Notes: generated by a model from the sequence alone, not told the origin. A stretch of DNA of 64,000 bases from Flavobacterium akiainvivens (GCF_001278115.1 NZ_LIYD01000005.1:1370551-1434550), one strand, 5' to 3'; shown: positions 36,616 through 46,800, numbered from the stretch's first letter. Program-made: numbers and translations.

Positions 36616-37236
36616 ATGGATTTTCAAGCTCTTAAATATATTTATAAACCCTCGGCTCAGCCGGGGGCTTATACCCTATTATTGTTACACGGCACCGGCG
36701 GCAATGAGGCCGACCTTATTCCGCTTGCTGAGAACTTTGGTAACGGGTTTAACATACTCAGCGTTCGTGGCAACGTGAGTGAAAACGGTATGCCCCGTTT
36801 TTTCCGCCGCCTGGGCATGGGCATTTTTGATGAAGAAGACCTAAACTTCCGTACCGATGAACTGGTGGCATTTGTAAAAGAAATTGCTGTAAAAGAAGGT
36901 TTTGACAGTACAAAAGTCATAGCTTTGGGCTACAGCAATGGTGCTAATATAGCCGGGGCTACCCTGGTTAAATACCCGGGCTTTTTAGCCGGCGCCATTA
37001 TGTACAGGCCTATGCCTCCTTTTAAAAAATTAAGCATTGATGGCACGGCTAACAGCACACCTGTTTTAATGACTTCAGGTGCTATGGATGGTACCGTAAA
37101 CCGCCAGGACAACCAGCAGTATGCCGAAGCGCTTCAACATGTCGGATATGTGGTTACACATCAAATTTTACCATCTGGCCACAACCTTACGCAACAGGAT
37201 CTTACACTTACTGTTGACTGGCTTAAAACGTTATAG
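36616..37236 (+). CDS. Carboxylesterase / phospholipase-type alpha/beta hydrolase (MhqD-like)
   Basis: A 206-residue serine hydrolase of the small carboxylesterase family: oxyanion-hole motif LLLHGTGGNEADLIPLAE, nucleophile elbow GYSNGANIAG (Ser about residue 105), Asp in SGAMDGTV and catalytic His in PSGHNLTQQD. It starts six bases after the dioxygenase gene; the same dioxygenase-esterase pairing is seen in the Bacillus mhqNOD operon, which supports an electrophile detoxification role. The substrate is unknown. Confidence 0.88.
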   Translation: MDFQALKYIYKPSAQPGAYTLLLLHGTGGNEADLIPLAENFGNGFNILSVRGNVSENGMPRFFRRLGMGIFDEEDLNFRTDELVAFVKEIAVKEGFDSTKVIALGYSNGANIAGATLVKYPGFLAGAIMYRPMPPFKKLSIDGTANSTPVLMTSGAMDGTVNRQDNQQYAEALQHVGYVVTHQILPSGHNLTQQDLTLTVDWLKTL

Positions 37237-37240
37237 TATT

Positions 37241-37248
37241 TACATTTG
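37241..37248 (+). promoter_or_regulatory. Candidate internal -7 element before the pirin gene
   Basis: TACATTTG fully matches TAnnTTTG, directly after the esterase stop and about 78 bases before the pirin start. The -33 region is weak. Confidence 0.4.
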
Positions 37249-37325
37249 TTTATTTTTAGCAGTATTTTTTATTACAATTTGCAATTTTTTCCCTAATTTA
37301 ACACTCAAAATAGATAACCAACACA

Positions 37326-38222
37326 ATGTCTAACATCGGATTAATAATTGAAGAAAGGCCTGCCGATATAGGTAACTTTCTGGTAGGGCGGCTTTTGCCC
37401 TTTAAGGAAAAACGCACCGTAGGCCCCTTTGCATTTATAGACCACATGGGCCCGGCTGCCCTTAGCGACCATGAAAATATGGATGTAGGCCCTCACCCCC
37501 ACATAGGCCTCTCTACCCTAACCTACCTGTTTGAAGGTAATATAATGCACCGCGACAGCCTGGGTACTGAAATAGAAATAAAACCCAACCAGGTAAACTG
37601 GATGACTGCCGGAAGCGGTATTGTACACTCTGAGCGCACTCCTGAATATTTAAGGCATAGCGACAAGTTTTTACACGGCCTGCAAATTTGGGTAGCCCTG
37701 CCAAAAGAACTCGAGCAAATGGAACCTTCTTTTGCCCATATTGAAGAAGACGGTATGCCTGTTTGGCAGGAAGGCAGCATAACCATTAAACTAATTGCAG
37801 GTGAGGCTTTTGGTAAAAAATCGGCTGTGCCGGTATACAGCCCGCTGTATTTTTTAGAGCTTAAAACAACCCAAAAGCAGGAAGTAAACCTGGGGCATGG
37901 CCTGTATGGCGAAAGCGGACTGTATATTTTAGAAGGCAGCGTAGAAGGCGAAGGCCACAGCTTTGGCCCTAAACAGCTTTTAGTCGCCAAAGACAGCTCG
38001 CTATGCACCTTTACCATGAATGAAAATACCACGGTATATATTTTTGGCGGGGAGCCTTTCCCTGAGCCGCGCCACATATACTGGAACTTTGTGGCCACCA
38101 GCCCCGAAATGATAGAAGAAGCTAAGGTAAGGTGGCAGGAACAACGTTTCCCTAAAATTGAAGGCGAACACGGCTTTGTGCCCCTGCCCGAACAAAACTC
38201 TAACTTCAGGATTAAAAAATAA
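37326..38222 (+). CDS. Pirin family protein
   Basis: A 298-residue bicupin protein. The N-terminal cupin carries the metal-site pattern of pirins: GPFAFIDHMGP, HPHIGLSTLTYLFEGNIMHRDSLG and NQVNWMTAGSGIVHSE, with FLHGLQIWVALP opening the second half. Some pirins are quercetin 2,3-dioxygenases; others act as redox-sensitive regulators. The neighbours suggest a role in handling aromatic electrophiles (inference). Its stop overlaps the GNAT start (TAATG). Confidence 0.93.
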   Translation: MSNIGLIIEERPADIGNFLVGRLLPFKEKRTVGPFAFIDHMGPAALSDHENMDVGPHPHIGLSTLTYLFEGNIMHRDSLGTEIEIKPNQVNWMTAGSGIVHSERTPEYLRHSDKFLHGLQIWVALPKELEQMEPSFAHIEEDGMPVWQEGSITIKLIAGEAFGKKSAVPVYSPLYFLELKTTQKQEVNLGHGLYGESGLYILEGSVEGEGHSFGPKQLLVAKDSSLCTFTMNENTTVYIFGGEPFPEPRHIYWNFVATSPEMIEEAKVRWQEQRFPKIEGEHGFVPLPEQNSNFRIKK

Positions 38223-38500
38223 TGGAAATACAACATATTGATGACGGCAAAAAAGGACAATTTAAAGCCGTGGAAGAAGGTAAGGAAGCCGGTATTATGA
38301 CGTATGTTTGGGCCGGCCCCGATAAAATAATTATAGATCATACCGTTGGCAACCCCGAGTTTAAGGGCGTAGGCATGAAACTGCTGGATAAAGCGGTAGC
38401 CTTTGCCCGTGATAAAAGCCTGAAGATAATACCCCTGTGCCCGTTTGCCAAAAAGATGTTTGACCGTATGCCGGAATTGCATGACGTATTATCGCAATAA
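38222..38500 (+). CDS. Small GNAT-like N-acetyltransferase (YjdJ type)
   Basis: A 92-residue protein matching the compact YjdJ-type Gcn5-related acetyltransferases: TYVWAGPDKIIIDHTVGNPEFKGVGMKLLDKAV then LKIIPLCPFAKKMFDR. The acetyl-CoA loop (R/Q-x-x-G-x-G/A) is represented by FKGVGMK. Targets of this subgroup are unknown. It is translationally coupled to the pirin gene. Confidence 0.88.
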   Translation: MEIQHIDDGKKGQFKAVEEGKEAGIMTYVWAGPDKIIIDHTVGNPEFKGVGMKLLDKAVAFARDKSLKIIPLCPFAKKMFDRMPELHDVLSQ

Positions 38501-38548
38501 TTAATTGTTGCGATAAAAGTCCCCCTTACTAACACTACCAAAAATTGC

Positions 38549-39349
38549 ATGCAAACAACCTATAACAGCAAAACCATACTGTTTATAACAGGGGCTTTTG
38601 TTACCCATAATGTGTGGGATAACTGGAAGGCCTGGTTCGAATCTCAGGGTTATACCTGCCTTGCACCTGCATGGCCCCATAAAGATGCGCCGGCTGTCGA
38701 ATTGCGCAACCGCAGGCCAAATGATACTGCCCTGGCTAAACTTACCCTGGCCGGGCTTGTAGCCCATTTTGAAACCATTGCTAAAGGCCTGCCTGAAAAA
38801 CCGGTTGTTATAGGGCATTCTCTGGGAGGGCTTATTGTGCAGATACTTATAAACAAAGGTATTGCCGAAAGCGGTGTAGCCATACACAGCGTGCCGCCAA
38901 AGGGTGTTTTTTCGTTTGAATGGCCGTTTTTAAGGTCGATATGGAAACCGCTGGGCTATTTTACCGGAGTAAACAAAACCCACCTTATGAGTTTTAAAGA
39001 GTGGAGCTATGCCTTTACCAATGGTATGGATACAAAAGAGCAGCAGCTAAGCTATGAAACATATTGTATACCCGAGTCTAAACGCGTTATAAGAGGTGCA
39101 CTGGGCAAAGCTGCAAAAGTAGATTTTGATAAAGTACATCCGCCATTGTTATTTATAACCGGCGATAATGATCATATAACCCCTAACTCGCTTAACTATG
39201 AGAATTATGTTAAGTATGATAAAGACCATGCTATAACAGATTATAAAGAGTTTAAAGGGCGTAACCATTTTGTACTGGGGCTACCCACCTGGCAACAGGA
39301 GGCAGAATATATACACTCATGGCTGGAGCTACTGGCCGTAAAACTGTAA
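38549..39349 (+). CDS. Alpha/beta hydrolase
   Basis: A 266-residue cytosolic alpha/beta hydrolase: TILFITGAFVTHNVWDNW near the start, nucleophile elbow VIGHSLGGLIVQ (Ser about residue 92), Asp in FITGDNDHITP and catalytic His in GRNHFVLG. Substrate unknown. It begins 48 bases after the GNAT gene and ends at a terminator, so it is probably the last gene of the cluster. Confidence 0.88.
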   Translation: MQTTYNSKTILFITGAFVTHNVWDNWKAWFESQGYTCLAPAWPHKDAPAVELRNRRPNDTALAKLTLAGLVAHFETIAKGLPEKPVVIGHSLGGLIVQILINKGIAESGVAIHSVPPKGVFSFEWPFLRSIWKPLGYFTGVNKTHLMSFKEWSYAFTNGMDTKEQQLSYETYCIPESKRVIRGALGKAAKVDFDKVHPPLLFITGDNDHITPNSLNYENYVKYDKDHAITDYKEFKGRNHFVLGLPTWQQEAEYIHSWLELLAVKL

Positions 39350-39352
39350 AAT

Positions 39353-39385
39353 AAAAAGGCAGCCCCCTACAGGCTGCCTTTCTCC
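39353..39385. terminator. Bidirectional terminator between convergent genes
   Basis: AAAGGCAGCC pairs with GGCTGCCTTT across a seven-base loop, with A and T tracts on the outside, between the alpha/beta hydrolase and the alcohol dehydrogenase. Confidence 0.9.
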
Positions 39386-39414
39386 TTCAAATAATATAGC
39401 TTGATGGCGTGTAA

Positions 39415-40464
39415 TTAGTTTTTAAGAGAAGCTATGTCTATAACAAAGCGGTATTTTACATCACTTTTAAGCATACGCTCATAAGCCTCGTTAATGTAGT
39501 TCATGTCTATAATTTCAACATCGCTCACAATGTTGTGCTCAGCGCAGTAATCCAGCATTTCCTGGGTTTCTTTAATACCGCCTATCATACTGCCCATAAT
39601 GCTCCTACGCTTGCCTATAAGGGCAAATGCCGGCGCTACAGATGGTGTTTCAGGAATACCTACCACAACCATTGTACCGTTTTTGCGCAGCAGGTTAAGG
39701 TATGTGCCATATTCATGCTGAGCAGATATGGTATTGATAATAAAGTCAAAACTGCCCTTAACCGCTTCAAGCTGTGCCGGGTCGGTTATCAGTACAAAGT
39801 GGTGTGCACCCAGTTTTTCGGCATCAGCCTGCTTTGATGGCGATGTGCTTAGCATGGTAACCTCAGCACCAAACGATGCTGCAAATTTAACCGCCATGTG
39901 GCCAAGCCCGCCAAGGCCCAGTACTGCCACTTTATGGCCTTTGCCCACGTTAAGGTGGCGCAGTGGCGAGTAGGTTGTAATACCGGCGCAAAGAAGCGGT
40001 GCAACACCCTCAAGAGGCAATTTGTCAGATACATGCACGGCATAGCTCTCATCTACATTTATGCTGGTTGAATAACCGCCATAAGTAGGTTTTTCTGTAC
40101 CACGCTCATAGCTGTTGTAAGTGCCGGTCATACCGTTTTCGCAATATTGCTCCTCACCTTCCTTACAGCTCTGGCACTCGCGGCAAGAATCTACAAAACA
40201 GCCCACACCGGCAAGGTCGCCCACCTTAAATTTAGTTACATGGCTACCTATAGATACTACCCTGCCCACAATTTCGTGGCCCGGTACAAGCGGATAAATT
40301 GTTGGTCCCCATTCGGCACGGGCGGTGTGCAGGTCGCTGTGGCATACGCCGCTGAATAAAATATCAATTTGTATGTGGTGCGGGTTTAGCTCCCCACGCT
40401 CAAAATCAAAGGGCTTAAGAGCTGTTTTAGCATCATAAGCGGCATAAGCGTTTACTTTTGTCAT
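39415..40464 (-). CDS. Zinc-dependent NAD(P) alcohol dehydrogenase (YahK/CAD type)
   Basis: A 349-residue medium-chain dehydrogenase reducing aldehydes to alcohols. The catalytic zinc site is visible in GVCHSDLHTARAEWG and VPGHEIVGRV, the structural zinc site in CFVDSCRECQSCKEGEEQYC, and the cofactor loop in VLGLGGLGHMAVKFA followed by STSPSKQ; the Ser/Lys pattern after the second strand suggests NADP preference. The C-terminus SDVKYRFVIDI is typical of the YahK subgroup. It stands alone, convergent with the detoxification cluster, and may remove aldehydes from the same chemistry (inference). Confidence 0.93.
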   Translation of the reverse strand: MTKVNAYAAYDAKTALKPFDFERGELNPHHIQIDILFSGVCHSDLHTARAEWGPTIYPLVPGHEIVGRVVSIGSHVTKFKVGDLAGVGCFVDSCRECQSCKEGEEQYCENGMTGTYNSYERGTEKPTYGGYSTSINVDESYAVHVSDKLPLEGVAPLLCAGITTYSPLRHLNVGKGHKVAVLGLGGLGHMAVKFAASFGAEVTMLSTSPSKQADAEKLGAHHFVLITDPAQLEAVKGSFDFIINTISAQHEYGTYLNLLRKNGTMVVVGIPETPSVAPAFALIGKRRSIMGSMIGGIKETQEMLDYCAEHNIVSDVEIIDMNYINEAYERMLKSDVKYRFVIDIASLKN

Positions 40465-40515
40465 TGTTTTCGGGTTTATTTGTTGATGTGTTTATTTGTC
40501 AATCTGATAATCTTC

Positions 40516-40552
40516 AGGATTTCATCCTGCACCCCTGCCTAAAGGCAGGGGC
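40516..40552. repeat. Two hairpins between dehydrogenase and LytTR genes
   Basis: CAGGAT/ATCCTG with a three-base loop, then CCCCTGCC (40532-40539) / GGCAGGGG (40544-40551) with a TAAA loop. Neither has a T tract. The following bases to about 40605 are degenerate CTGCC-type short repeats of the kind often seen between Bacteroidota genes. Confidence 0.55.
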
Positions 40553-40605
40553 AAATAATCTTGTGGAGAAGGCTGACTGCTGCCACCTGCTATCTGCCTA
40601 CTGAC

Positions 40606-41325
40606 TTACTTCCTCAAAGACTGAAGCTTCTCCCCCAGCTCTCTCCTATAGGTTATCCCTATTGGTATTTCGTTGCGCCTTATTACAACGCTGTCTTTGT
40701 ATACCTCATCTACCTTATCCAGCGCTATAATGTATGATTTATGCGCCCTCATAAACAAAGACGATGGCAGCAGCTTTTCAAGGTCGTTAGTGGTTATTGT
40801 AGCCAGGTAATGGCGCTTTTGCGTAAATATCTTTACATAATTGCCATAACTCTGGGCATATAAAATGCTTTTTACCTCAATAGGATAGGTATCGCTGTCT
40901 ACTTTCACGTATATTACCTCGGGCACTTTTTCCTCTGCTATTTCAGCCTGTTTTGGCGCTGCAAGCTCCATAAACCGGGTAATGGACTTTACAAACCGTG
41001 GATAATAAATGGGCTTAAGCAGGTAATCTATAACCCCATACTCGTAGCTTTCCAGTGCAAACTCACTATAGGCCGTGGTAAGTATAGTGCGCGGTGGGTT
41101 TTTCAGCTTTTTAAGCATATCTATACCTGTAATTTCGGGCATATCAATATCAAGAAACATAAGCTGCGGGCTGTGGTTTTCCAGGTACTGCATCGCCTCA
41201 ACACCATTATACCCCTGAAACACCAGCTCAAGCTGCGGGCTTTGCTTAATATAATTTGCAAGAACGTAGTGGGCGGCGGGTTCGTCGTCTACAATAATAC
41301 ACGGTATGTTACCCTGCCCTGTCAT
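40606..41325 (-). CDS. LytTR-family response regulator
   Basis: A 239-residue regulator with receiver domain (acidic pair IVDDEPAAHYVL, phospho-acceptor in LMFLDIDMPEITG near residue 57, TTAYSEFAL, Lys in YLLKPIYY) and a LytTR output domain (about 135-239; VIYVKVDSDTYPIEVKSILYAQSYGNYVKIFT, LFMRAHKSYIIALDKVDEV). The start overlaps the kinase stop by four bases (ATGA). The pair is divergent from the second efflux operon. Confidence 0.94.
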   Translation of the reverse strand: MTGQGNIPCIIVDDEPAAHYVLANYIKQSPQLELVFQGYNGVEAMQYLENHSPQLMFLDIDMPEITGIDMLKKLKNPPRTILTTAYSEFALESYEYGVIDYLLKPIYYPRFVKSITRFMELAAPKQAEIAEEKVPEVIYVKVDSDTYPIEVKSILYAQSYGNYVKIFTQKRHYLATITTNDLEKLLPSSLFMRAHKSYIIALDKVDEVYKDSVVIRRNEIPIGITYRRELGEKLQSLRK

Positions 41326-42365
41326 ATCCTTTTCAGTTGTAATTGCAGGTGGACAGTATAAGTGGCATTCTCGGTTATATCAAGGCTGTAATCGCTGCCA
41401 TATTGCAGTTTTAGCCTTTCAATAGTATTTTTTATGCCTATTTTGGTACTTACCACCTCGGTTTTCTTTTCAGGCACGCTGTTTTTAACAAGCAGGTCGA
41501 GCTTGCCGTCTTTTATGGTAATACCAATGTACACAAAACATTTTTCTATGCTGCAGGTGCCGTGCTTAAAGGCATTCTCAATAAAGCATATTAGCAGCAT
41601 AGGCGGTATTTTATAAGCGCCCTCATCATCTACATCAGTCATCATTTCAATATTGCAGCGGTAGCCTACACGCTCTTTTTCAAGCTGTACATAGCTGGCA
41701 ATAAAGTTTATTTCGTCTTCAACCGGCACACACTTGCGCTCGTTGCTTTCTAACTGGTAGCGCATAAGCTGCGATACGTGCATAATAAGCTCCGGCGTAC
41801 GGTCAGGAAACTGAAGGCTTATACCATACAGCGTGTTAAAGGTATTAAATAAAAAGTGCGGGTTAAGCTGTTCTTTAAGCGAGTTTATCTGTGCCTGGTT
41901 GTACAACAGCTTTTCCTGGTCAAGGTTTTTCCTGTCGCGGTAAAATTTAAATATAAGTATGGTACTCAGTATACAAATAAGGCTTGCCACCAGCGTTGCC
42001 GCCTGAAATACATAGCTCTTTTGCTCTGCTGATTTATACAGGAAACAATTTTTGTATATCCAGAAATTAGCCACCTTGTGCAGTATGAGCGAAAAAACCG
42101 CCGCCAAAACCACCGTGGCCAGTATATACAGCAGCACCTTGTGTTTTTTAAACAATATGGGCAGCAGCAAATAACGGTTAAGCTGCGCATGGCCATACAG
42201 CATAAGGAAATAAACGGCGCCACTCGATACACCGCGCCAGGACTTTATAAGTATCCAGTCGTTAAGTGTAAAGAGTATAAACGAAAATACCAGGATAAAC
42301 ACTTCCTGCCACCATTTGTTTTCGATTATTTTCTTAAAAGTAAGGCCCATGATTTCAAAATACAA
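41322..42365 (-). CDS. LytS-type sensor histidine kinase
   Basis: A 347-residue membrane kinase: about four membrane segments in residues 15-145, then a coiled linker and the His_kinase domain with phospho-acceptor in LKEQLNPHFLFNTFNTLYGISL, a PPMLLICFIENAFKHG N box and a GIKNTIERLKLQYG C-terminal motif. No separate extracellular sensor is seen. It shares the 139-base promoter region with the divergent efflux operon, implying joint or linked control. Confidence 0.93.
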   Translation of the reverse strand: MYFEIMGLTFKKIIENKWWQEVFILVFSFILFTLNDWILIKSWRGVSSGAVYFLMLYGHAQLNRYLLLPILFKKHKVLLYILATVVLAAVFSLILHKVANFWIYKNCFLYKSAEQKSYVFQAATLVASLICILSTILIFKFYRDRKNLDQEKLLYNQAQINSLKEQLNPHFLFNTFNTLYGISLQFPDRTPELIMHVSQLMRYQLESNERKCVPVEDEINFIASYVQLEKERVGYRCNIEMMTDVDDEGAYKIPPMLLICFIENAFKHGTCSIEKCFVYIGITIKDGKLDLLVKNSVPEKKTEVVSTKIGIKNTIERLKLQYGSDYSLDITENATYTVHLQLQLKRI

Positions 42366-42405
42366 TACAAATTAACTACAAAACAAGCATTTTTAGTAAA
42401 AATGT

Positions 42406-42426
42406 ATGACGAATTTAATTCATCAT
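42406..42426. promoter_or_regulatory. 21-bp near-palindrome in the efflux/TCS divergent promoter
   Basis: ATGACGAATT and AATTCATCAT around a central T form a near-perfect palindrome with one mismatched pair. It ends 32 bases before the efflux -7 element and 41 bases from the kinase start, so it could control both directions (inference). Confidence 0.45.
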
Positions 42427-42457
42427 TTTAAACGGGTGTTTAATCTTTTATCAGCCA

Positions 42458-42465
42458 TACCTTTG
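42458..42465 (+). promoter_or_regulatory. -7 element of the second efflux operon
   Basis: TACCTTTG fully matches TAnnTTTG, about 40 bases before the OMF start codon. Confidence 0.65.
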
Positions 42466-42504
42466 TAATGCAAATTTCCCTTACTTATATAAAAACCTAC
42501 TACA

Positions 42505-43887
42505 ATGCAATTAAAACAAGCAATGCTGTTAGTACTCTTGTGTTCCCTGCATGGCTTTGGGCAAAACCTTACGCTCAAAGAAGCCATAGATACCGGGGTG
42601 GCAAACTACGGCATGGTGCGGGCCAAAGAAAAATATGCACAGGCCGCACAGCAAACCGTGCAGCAGGCGCGGCGCGACTACCTGCCCAACCTAACCCTTA
42701 GCGCACAACAGGATTACGGAACCGTAAACGGCCAAAATGGCCCGCTGTATGGTTTTGGCGGTCTTGGCGTGGCCTCTTCGGGGTTACCGCTACCCGAACA
42801 AAACTGGAATGCAGCCTTTGGCGCACTCTACCTGGTTAACGTTAACTGGGAGTTTTTCAGTTTCGGACGTATAAAACAGCGCATAGAAGTGGCTAAAGCC
42901 GATGCCACCCGCCAGCAAAAAGATTACGACCAGGAAGTGTTTCAGCACAAGGTGCGCATAGCCGGGGCTTACCTTAACCTTTTGGCAAGCCAGAGGCTGG
43001 TTATCTCTCAGCAAAAAAACCTCGACCGTGCACAGGTGGTGCTTAACAATGCCGCGGTGCGCGTTAAAAACGGCCTTTTGCCGGGGGTTGACTCTACCCT
43101 TGCTTCCGCAGAAGTAAGCCGCGCAAAAATTTCACTTAACCAGATAAAAGAACAGGTAAAACTCCAGAATTATGAGCTGGTACGCCTTATGGGCGTAGAC
43201 CCAACTGATTTTGTAGCAGATACCACCCTTGTGGCACGTATACCAAAAGGCGTATTAACTTCTGAGTCGGCTAACGACAGCCTTAACCCTATAAGGAAGT
43301 TTTACCAAAGCCGTATAGACCTGAGCAATGAGCAGGTTAAGTTATTCCGCAAAGAATACTGGCCTACTTTTAGCCTTTTTGGTGTGTTCCAGACAAGGGC
43401 ATCGGGCTTTAATGCCGATTATGCCCAGGACCAGACTTCGTTTACCAAAAGCTATTGGGATGGCATTGAACCCACCCGCCAAAACTACCTTTTAGGCGTA
43501 GGCGTTACCTGGAACCTGACCACCATAATGCGTTCGTCTAAAAAAGTAAGCGCCCAAAAACTGATTACCGAAGGCTTTCAGGAAGAATATAAAGCTATAG
43601 ACACGCAACTGAAAGCGCAGGAAGATGCCGCCAACGCACGCATTAACTATGCCATGAACAACTACCGGGAAGCGCCCAGGCAGGTACAGGCAGCACAGCA
43701 GGCTTACCTGCAACGCACTACCCTGTACAACAACGGGCTTACCAACCTGGTAGACGTTACACAGGCACTCTATGTGCTAAACCGCGCCGAGACCGACCGC
43801 GACGTGATTTATACCAATGTGTGGCAGGCGCTGCTTATGAAGGCCGCAGCCACGGGCGACTTTAACCTGTTTATAAACGAATTTTAA
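42505..43887 (+). CDS. TolC-type outer-membrane efflux protein
   Basis: A 460-residue outer-membrane channel with a signal peptide cleaved near LHGFGQ (residue 20). It has the TolC pattern of two homologous helical halves: NLTLKEAIDTGVANYG ... ARRDYLPNLTLSAQQ in the first and LFRKEYWPTFSLFGVF ... NNGLTNLVDVTQALYVLNRAETDRD in the second. Unlike the OMF of the first pump it shows no lipobox. It is the first gene of a three-gene operon, seven bases ahead of the RND gene, giving the order OMF-RND-MFP rather than the classical MFP-RND-OMF. Confidence 0.93.
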   Translation: MQLKQAMLLVLLCSLHGFGQNLTLKEAIDTGVANYGMVRAKEKYAQAAQQTVQQARRDYLPNLTLSAQQDYGTVNGQNGPLYGFGGLGVASSGLPLPEQNWNAAFGALYLVNVNWEFFSFGRIKQRIEVAKADATRQQKDYDQEVFQHKVRIAGAYLNLLASQRLVISQQKNLDRAQVVLNNAAVRVKNGLLPGVDSTLASAEVSRAKISLNQIKEQVKLQNYELVRLMGVDPTDFVADTTLVARIPKGVLTSESANDSLNPIRKFYQSRIDLSNEQVKLFRKEYWPTFSLFGVFQTRASGFNADYAQDQTSFTKSYWDGIEPTRQNYLLGVGVTWNLTTIMRSSKKVSAQKLITEGFQEEYKAIDTQLKAQEDAANARINYAMNNYREAPRQVQAAQQAYLQRTTLYNNGLTNLVDVTQALYVLNRAETDRDVIYTNVWQALLMKAAATGDFNLFINEF

Positions 43888-43893
43888 ACCGCA

Positions 43894-46800
43894 ATGAATT
43901 TAATACGTTTTGCACTACGCAAACCCATATCTATATTGGTGCTGGTTGCCGGGTTATTCTTCTTCGGTATAAGTGCCGTAAGGAGCATTAAGGTAGACAT
44001 CCTGCCGCAAATGAACCTGCCCGTTATATACCTGGCGCACCCTTTTAGCGGCTATACGCCAGACCAGATGGAGTCGTACTTCGCTAAGAACTACATTAAC
44101 ATTATGCTGTTTGCAAACGGCGTAAAATCGATAGAAACCAAGAACATACAGGGCCTTACGCTTATGAAGGTAAGCTATTATGAAGGCACCAACATGGCAC
44201 AGGCCGCCGCCGAGCTTTCGGCGCTAAGTAACAGGATTCAGGCTGCGTTCCCTCCCGGAAGCCAGCCGCCATTTGTTATCCGTTTTGATGCCTCGTCGCT
44301 GCCCGTAGGCCAGCTGGTATTAAGCAGTAAAACCCGCAGCAATAACGAACTCCAGGATTTGGCCAACGTATATGTGCGGGCTTCGTTTACCAGTATTCCC
44401 GGGCTTTTATCGCCACCACCTTTTGGCGGTAGCCCAAGGACTATTGAAATTAACGTAGACCCTGCCCAGCTTAGCGCGCACAACCTAACGCCAGACCAGA
44501 TTGTAGAGGCCATAAGGCTAAATAACCAGACTGCGCCAAGCGGCAACGTGCGCGTGGGAGACAAAAACTACATTACCCCTACTAACAATACCATTAAGGA
44601 AATCAAGGATTTCAATAAAATCCCGTTGTTTAAGGGTGGCGTGCAAAACCTGTACCTGGGCGATGTAGCTACCGTTAAAGACGGTGCAGATATTACCAAC
44701 GGTTATGCCCTGGTTAACGGTAAGCGCTCAGTATATGTAAGTATTGCCAAAGCGGGCGATGCCAGTACCTGGGAAGTGGTTAAAAACCTTAAAGCCAACC
44801 TGCCTAAAATACAAAGCACCCTGCCGGAAGACGTACAGATTTCGTATGAGTTTGACCAGTCGGTTTATGTAATCAACTCGGTTAAAAGTCTTATTACAGA
44901 AGGGGTTATAGGCGCCATACTTACCGGCCTTATGGTAATCCTGTTTTTGGGAGACAGGCGTGCAGCGCTTATTGTTATCCTAACCATCCCCATATCAATC
45001 ATCTCGGGCGTGTTGTTCCTTAAAATGTTCGGGCAAACCATAAACCTGATGTCCCTCAGCGGGCTTGCGCTTGCAATCGGTATCCTTGTTGATGAAAGTA
45101 CGGTTACCATAGAAAACATCCACCAGCACCTCGACATGGGTAAGCCAAAAGCACTCGCCATTTGGGATGCCTGTAAGGAAATAGCCCTGCCTAAACTGCT
45201 TATATTACTGTGTATACTTGCGGTGTTTGCCCCGGCGTTTACCATGGCAGGCATACCGGGCTCGCTGTTCCTGCCGCTGGCTATGGCCATTGGTTTCTCA
45301 ATGGTGGTGTCGTTCCTGCTTTCGCAGACGTTTGTACCCGTTATGGCCAACTGGATTATGAAAGACGGCGGCCACGGCCACGGTAAACCCGAAGGCCGCG
45401 CCGAACATTCAGAACACGAAGACTACAACCACGACGGTAAACTGAGCCTTTTTGAGCGTTTCCGTATGCGTTTTATGCGCTTTTTAAACAGGCTGTTACC
45501 GGCCCGCAGGTTTGTATCGTTAGGATACCTTGTAGGTATAACCACACTTGCCGTGATTATGATAGGCATCATAGGCCAGGACGTGTTCCCTAAAGTAAAC
45601 TCAAGCCAGTTTCAGCTGCGTATGCGTGCCCCTGATGGTACCCGTATAGAACGCACTGAGGAAAAAGCCCTGCACGTGCTGAACGAAATAGAGCGTACCG
45701 CCGGTAAAGACCACATAGGCATATCATCAGTTTATGTAGGTATGCACCCATCGCTGTTCTCGGTATCGCCCATCTATTTATTCATGGCAGGCCCACACGA
45801 AGCGGTATTCCAGATAAGCCTTAAGGATATGCATACCGATATGGATGAGTTTAAAGACCTGCTACGTAAAAACATATCTAAAGTAGAGCCCGATGTAAGG
45901 CTTTCGTTTGAACCTATTGAACTTACCGATAAGGTACTGAGCCAGGGCTCGCCTACGCCTATTGAGATACGCTTTGCCGGTAAAAACAAGAAGCTAAACG
46001 AAGAGTATGCCAACAAGATTATTGCTGAGCTTAAGAAAAAAGACTACTTCCGCGATGTGCAGATTGCACAGCCCATACACTACCCTGCCCTTGATATTAA
46101 TATAGACAGGGTGCGCGCCGCACAGGTGGGTGTTGATATGAGCGATGTTTCGCGCTCGCTTATTGCCAGTACATCATCATCGCGCTACACCGAGAAAAAC
46201 ACCTGGATTGATGAAAAAGCCGGCCTGAGCTACAACGTGCAGGTGCAGGTGCCGCTGGATAAAATGAAGACCGAGCAGGATATGAACAATATTCCCCTGC
46301 TTAAAAACCAGGTGCGTCCTGTATTGGGAGACGTAGCCACCATTACCCATACCGAAACCCACGGCGAAAACGACAACCTGGGTGCTATGCCTTACTTATC
46401 TGTTACAGCAAACATAGACCATACCGACCTTGGTACAGCTACAGAAGATGTAAAAGCAGCCATTGCCGGCCTTGGCGAACTGCCGCGTGGCCTGTTTGTT
46501 GAGCCTATTGGCCTTTCTAAAGTATTAGATGAAACTATGGGCAGCCTGCAAACCGGTTTATTAGTAGCCGTTGTGGTAATCTTCCTTATGCTGGCTGCTA
46601 ACTTCCAGTCGTTCCGTGTGTCGCTGGTCATTCTAACGGCTGTACCAGCGGTGGTGCTGGGCGCCATACTGTTGCTGCTGGCAACAGGCTCTACGCTTAA
46701 CCTGCAATCGTATATGGGTATTATCATGTCAGTTGGCGTGTCTATTGCCAATGCGGTACTGCTGGTTACCAACGCCGAACAACTCCGTAAAGAAAACGGC

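Noticed and set aside
37523..38482. 319-codon minus-strand frame opposite the pirin gene
   Set aside because: Exact antisense shadow of the pirin and GNAT genes, no domain signature, low-quality composition.
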